Positions 62,017-64,000 of a stretch of 64,000 bases of DNA are shown piece by piece. This stretch comes from Oerskovia turbata. Its GTDB lineage: Bacteria > Actinomycetota > Actinomycetes > Actinomycetales > Cellulomonadaceae. The notes below the pieces were generated by a model. It had not been told where the DNA came from. It saw only the letters and a program-made list of their open reading frames with translations, and made no database searches. A program made the position numbers and the translations under genes. The stretch's first letter is position 1. Each line of letters starts with the position of its first letter. Location of the stretch: the NCBI RefSeq assembly GCF_000718325.1, contig NZ_JOFV01000013.1, forward strand, positions 62,001 to 126,000. Reading direction: 5' to 3'.

Positions 62017-63363
62017 ATGACGAGCAACGCCCACCCCGCGAACCCGCCGCAGACCCAACCGACCGCCGAGCAGGAGGTCGCGCGCATCTGCCAGGACCTG
62101 CTGCGCATCGACTCCTCGAACTTCGGGGACGGGTCGGGGCCTGGGGAGCGTGCCGCGGCCGAGTACGTCATGGCCTCGCTCCACGAGGTCGGGCTGAGCC
62201 CCGAGCTGTTCGAGTCCGCGCCGGGGCGTGCGAGCGTCGTCGTACGCCTGCCGGGGCAGGACCCCACGCGGCCCGCGCTCGTCCTGCACGGTCACCTGGA
62301 CGTCGTGCCCGCCCAGGCGGCCGACTGGTCGGTCGACCCGTTCGCGGGCGAGGAGAAGGACGGCCTCCTGTGGGGGCGCGGCGCGGTCGACATGAAGGAC
62401 ATGGACGCGATGATCCTCGCGGTCGTGCGTCAGATGGTCCGCGAGGGGCGCAAGCCCGCCCGTGACGTCGTCGTCGCGTTCTTCGCCGACGAGGAGGCCG
62501 GCGGCACGTACGGGGCGAGCTGGGCCGTCGAGCACCGCCCCGAGATCTTCGAGGGCGCGACCGAGGCCATCAGCGAGGTCGGCGGCTTCTCGGTCGACAT
62601 CGACGGCAAGCGCGCCTACCTGCTCCAGACCGCCGAGAAGGGCATCGCCTGGCTCAAGCTCGTCGCCGACGGGCGCGCAGGGCACGGCTCGCAGGTCAAC
62701 ACGGACAACGCCGTGACGCACCTCGCGGCCGCGGTCGCGCGCATCGGGGCCTACCAGTGGCCCTACACGGTCACCCCGACCGTCGACGCGCTGCTGCGAG
62801 GGGTCGCCGACCTCACCGGTCTGCCCTACGACCCGCGCGACGAGGCGAGCATCGACGCGCTCGTCGCAGCCCTCGGCCCGGCCGCGAAGTTCGTCGGCGC
62901 GACCGTGCGCCACACGTCCAACCCGACCCAGCTCGGCGCGGGCTACAAGGCCAACGTGATTCCCGGCCGCGCCGAGGCAGCGGTCGACGTCCGCCTGTTG
63001 CCGGGGCACGAGGACGAGGGCCTCTCGGTCATCGAGGGCCTCGTGGGCGAGCACGTGCGCATCGAGCCCATCCACCGTGACATCTCGCTCGAGGTGCCCT
63101 TCGGGGGCGACCTGGTCGACGCCATGGTCGCGTCGCTGCACGCCGAGGACCCCGGCGCGACGGTCCTGCCGTACACGCTCTCGGGCGGTACCGACAACAA
63201 GTCGCTCGCTCGCCTGGGCATCACGGGCTACGGGTTCGCCCCGCTCCAGCTCCCCGCGGACCTGGACTTCTCCGGGATGTTCCACGGCGTCGACGAGCGC
63301 GTTCCGGTCGAGTCCCTGAAGTTCGGCGTGCGCGTCCTGGACCGGCTGCTGCGGACCTGCTGA
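62017..63363 (+). CDS. M20 family metallopeptidase/deacylase
   Basis: A 448-residue zinc hydrolase (ArgE/DapE/CPG2 group): LVLHGHLDVVPA with the first His and Asp, GRGAVDMKDMDAM with the bridging Asp, FADEEAGGTYG with the catalytic Glu, and a C-terminal His in FAPLQLPADLDFSGMFHGVDERVPV. Preceded by TACCGT 7 bases before the ATG at 62017, so probably leaderless. Substrate probably dipeptides or acylated amino acids. Confidence 0.92.
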   Translation: MTSNAHPANPPQTQPTAEQEVARICQDLLRIDSSNFGDGSGPGERAAAEYVMASLHEVGLSPELFESAPGRASVVVRLPGQDPTRPALVLHGHLDVVPAQAADWSVDPFAGEEKDGLLWGRGAVDMKDMDAMILAVVRQMVREGRKPARDVVVAFFADEEAGGTYGASWAVEHRPEIFEGATEAISEVGGFSVDIDGKRAYLLQTAEKGIAWLKLVADGRAGHGSQVNTDNAVTHLAAAVARIGAYQWPYTVTPTVDALLRGVADLTGLPYDPRDEASIDALVAALGPAAKFVGATVRHTSNPTQLGAGYKANVIPGRAEAAVDVRLLPGHEDEGLSVIEGLVGEHVRIEPIHRDISLEVPFGGDLVDAMVASLHAEDPGATVLPYTLSGGTDNKSLARLGITGYGFAPLQLPADLDFSGMFHGVDERVPVESLKFGVRVLDRLLRTC

Positions 63364-63382
63364 CCTGCGGGCGCTCGACGCC

Positions 63383-63613
63383 TCAGAGCGTCGAGCGCAC
63401 CCGCATGATCTTGCGGCGCAACCACACGCGCCGCTCACCGCCCACGTACAGGCGGGTGCGTTCGAGCTCCCACCTCCCGTACTCGGCCTCGTCCGTCAGG
63501 AGACGGACGGCGTCGTGGCGGCTCACGGACCGGTCGATCGTGAGCACGCGGTACTCGTACTGGCTCCCGGTCTCGGCGCGGGCCACGCGCTGCGGGGGAG
63601 GAGTGCTCGCCAT
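63383..63613 (-). CDS. DUF5703 family small protein
   Basis: A 76-residue actinobacterial protein: QYEYRVLTIDRSVSRHDAVRLLTDEAEYGRWELERTRLYVGGERRVWLRRKI, cited in context for its ALL-TDxAEYGRWEL core. Function unknown. It is convergent with the M20 gene, 19 bases between stops. Confidence 0.8.
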   Translation of the reverse strand: MASTPPPQRVARAETGSQYEYRVLTIDRSVSRHDAVRLLTDEAEYGRWELERTRLYVGGERRVWLRRKIMRVRSTL

Positions 63614-63724
63614 CTGTCACCGTCCTCGGGTCGGTCGTGAGCGGGGGAGCCGTGAGCCGTACCTCACTCTCCCGCGCCGGGATTCCGAGTGCCATTGTGC
63701 CTCTCGCAGGGCTACCGTCAGGGT

Positions 63725-64000
63725 ATGACCGCTGACCCGCGCGCCGCCCTCGACCGATTCATCGCGGCCCTGGAGGCCCACTACAACGCCGTCGCCGCCC
63801 GTCGTGGCGAGGACGACCCCGCGGTCGACGACGCCTATTACGTGCTCGCGGACGCCTACGAGGTGTACGACGAGGCGCTCGCGCAGGTCCACGGCGAGGC
63901 CACGCCGTTCTACCTCGCGGAGGACGACGACGAGGACGAGGACTCTGACGAGGACGACGACGAGCGGGACGGCGACTCTGACGACGAGGACGACGACGAG
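63725..64000 (+). CDS. Acidic-tailed hypothetical protein (cut by window edge)
   Basis: The first 92 codons of a gene running off the right edge. It starts MTADPRAALDRFIAALEAHY, continues as a helical domain (DDAYYVLADAYEVYDEALAQ) and then a long Asp/Glu run. Actinobacterial genes of this form are often labelled primosomal or hypothetical. TACCGT lies 7 bases before the ATG, suggesting a leaderless message. The C-terminus is unseen. Confidence 0.65.
   Translation, partial: MTADPRAALDRFIAALEAHYNAVAARRGEDDPAVDDAYYVLADAYEVYDEALAQVHGEATPFYLAEDDDEDEDSDEDDDERDGDSDDEDDDE

Overview
The window comes from a very GC-rich actinobacterium, most likely in Micrococcales and near Cellulomonas, Oerskovia or Cellulosimicrobium. 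This rests on extreme GC codon use, many GTG starts and ATGA/GTGA overlaps, leaderless promoters of the TANNNT type, an actinobacterial LexA box, IdeR-type iron boxes, an imuA-imuB-dnaE2 mutasome and DUF5703/DUF952-type small proteins. The genus is inferred.

Layout. 1-2760: end of a nitrate reductase operon (narJ tail, narI) running directly into moaE, moaA and moaD for its molybdenum cofactor. 2757-4248: two orphan membrane proteins flanking a decayed ketopantoate reductase remnant. 4317-9534: a very large type I-E-like CRISPR array (83 good repeats plus 3 degenerate ones) read on the minus strand, with a probable leader at its right end and no cas gene in the window. 9722-10224: a decayed DUF4240-like gene. 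10282-11901: ABC-F ATPase. 12049-18802: a probable pyruvate module, namely a CRP-type site, cstA, a ybdD-type gene, a LytS/LytR-type two-component system and a two-gene sodium symporter. 18905-20394: a T-box leader and an archaeal-type AspRS. 20517-23902: MacB-type ABC exporter. 24010-24879: universal stress protein. 24943-30171: iron-siderophore uptake (ATPase, lipoprotein, fused permease, siderophore-interacting reductase) under two near-duplicate IdeR-type leaderless promoters.

30185-38085: YbaK deacylase, PEBP protein, a HipA remnant and the LexA-controlled mutasome. 38197-42141: small orphan genes and a lower-GC scar holding zeta-toxin and serine-recombinase remnants plus two genes without recognised relatives. 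42142-43232: divergent tetR/DUF952 pair with a palindromic operator. 43250-45973: a second-type leucyl-tRNA synthetase behind a leucine leader peptide and terminator. 45965-49305: NTF2-like protein, Gfo/Idh oxidoreductase, RIO kinase behind a small upstream ORF and competing hairpins, and a YdjM-type membrane protein. 49489-52160: alkylation-repair group (two Ogt-type methyltransferases, ECF sigma factor, AlkA glycosylase). 52219-56396: small orphan, LssY-domain protein, VanY-type peptidase, two overlapping tRNA-Leu(GAG)-like copies and an AI-2E-family permease. 56531-64000: RtcB ligase, alanine dehydrogenase, GNAT, M3 and M20 peptidases, a DUF5703 protein and an acidic-tailed gene cut by the window edge.

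The most interesting signals are regulatory. Two are RNA-leader switches (leuS-like and RIO kinase), one is a T-box on a non-canonical AspRS, and two are dispersed 13-mer repeat families. The giant orphan CRISPR array contains duplicated spacers, and the tRNA-Leu copies share bases and appear to lack a proper 5' acceptor strand.
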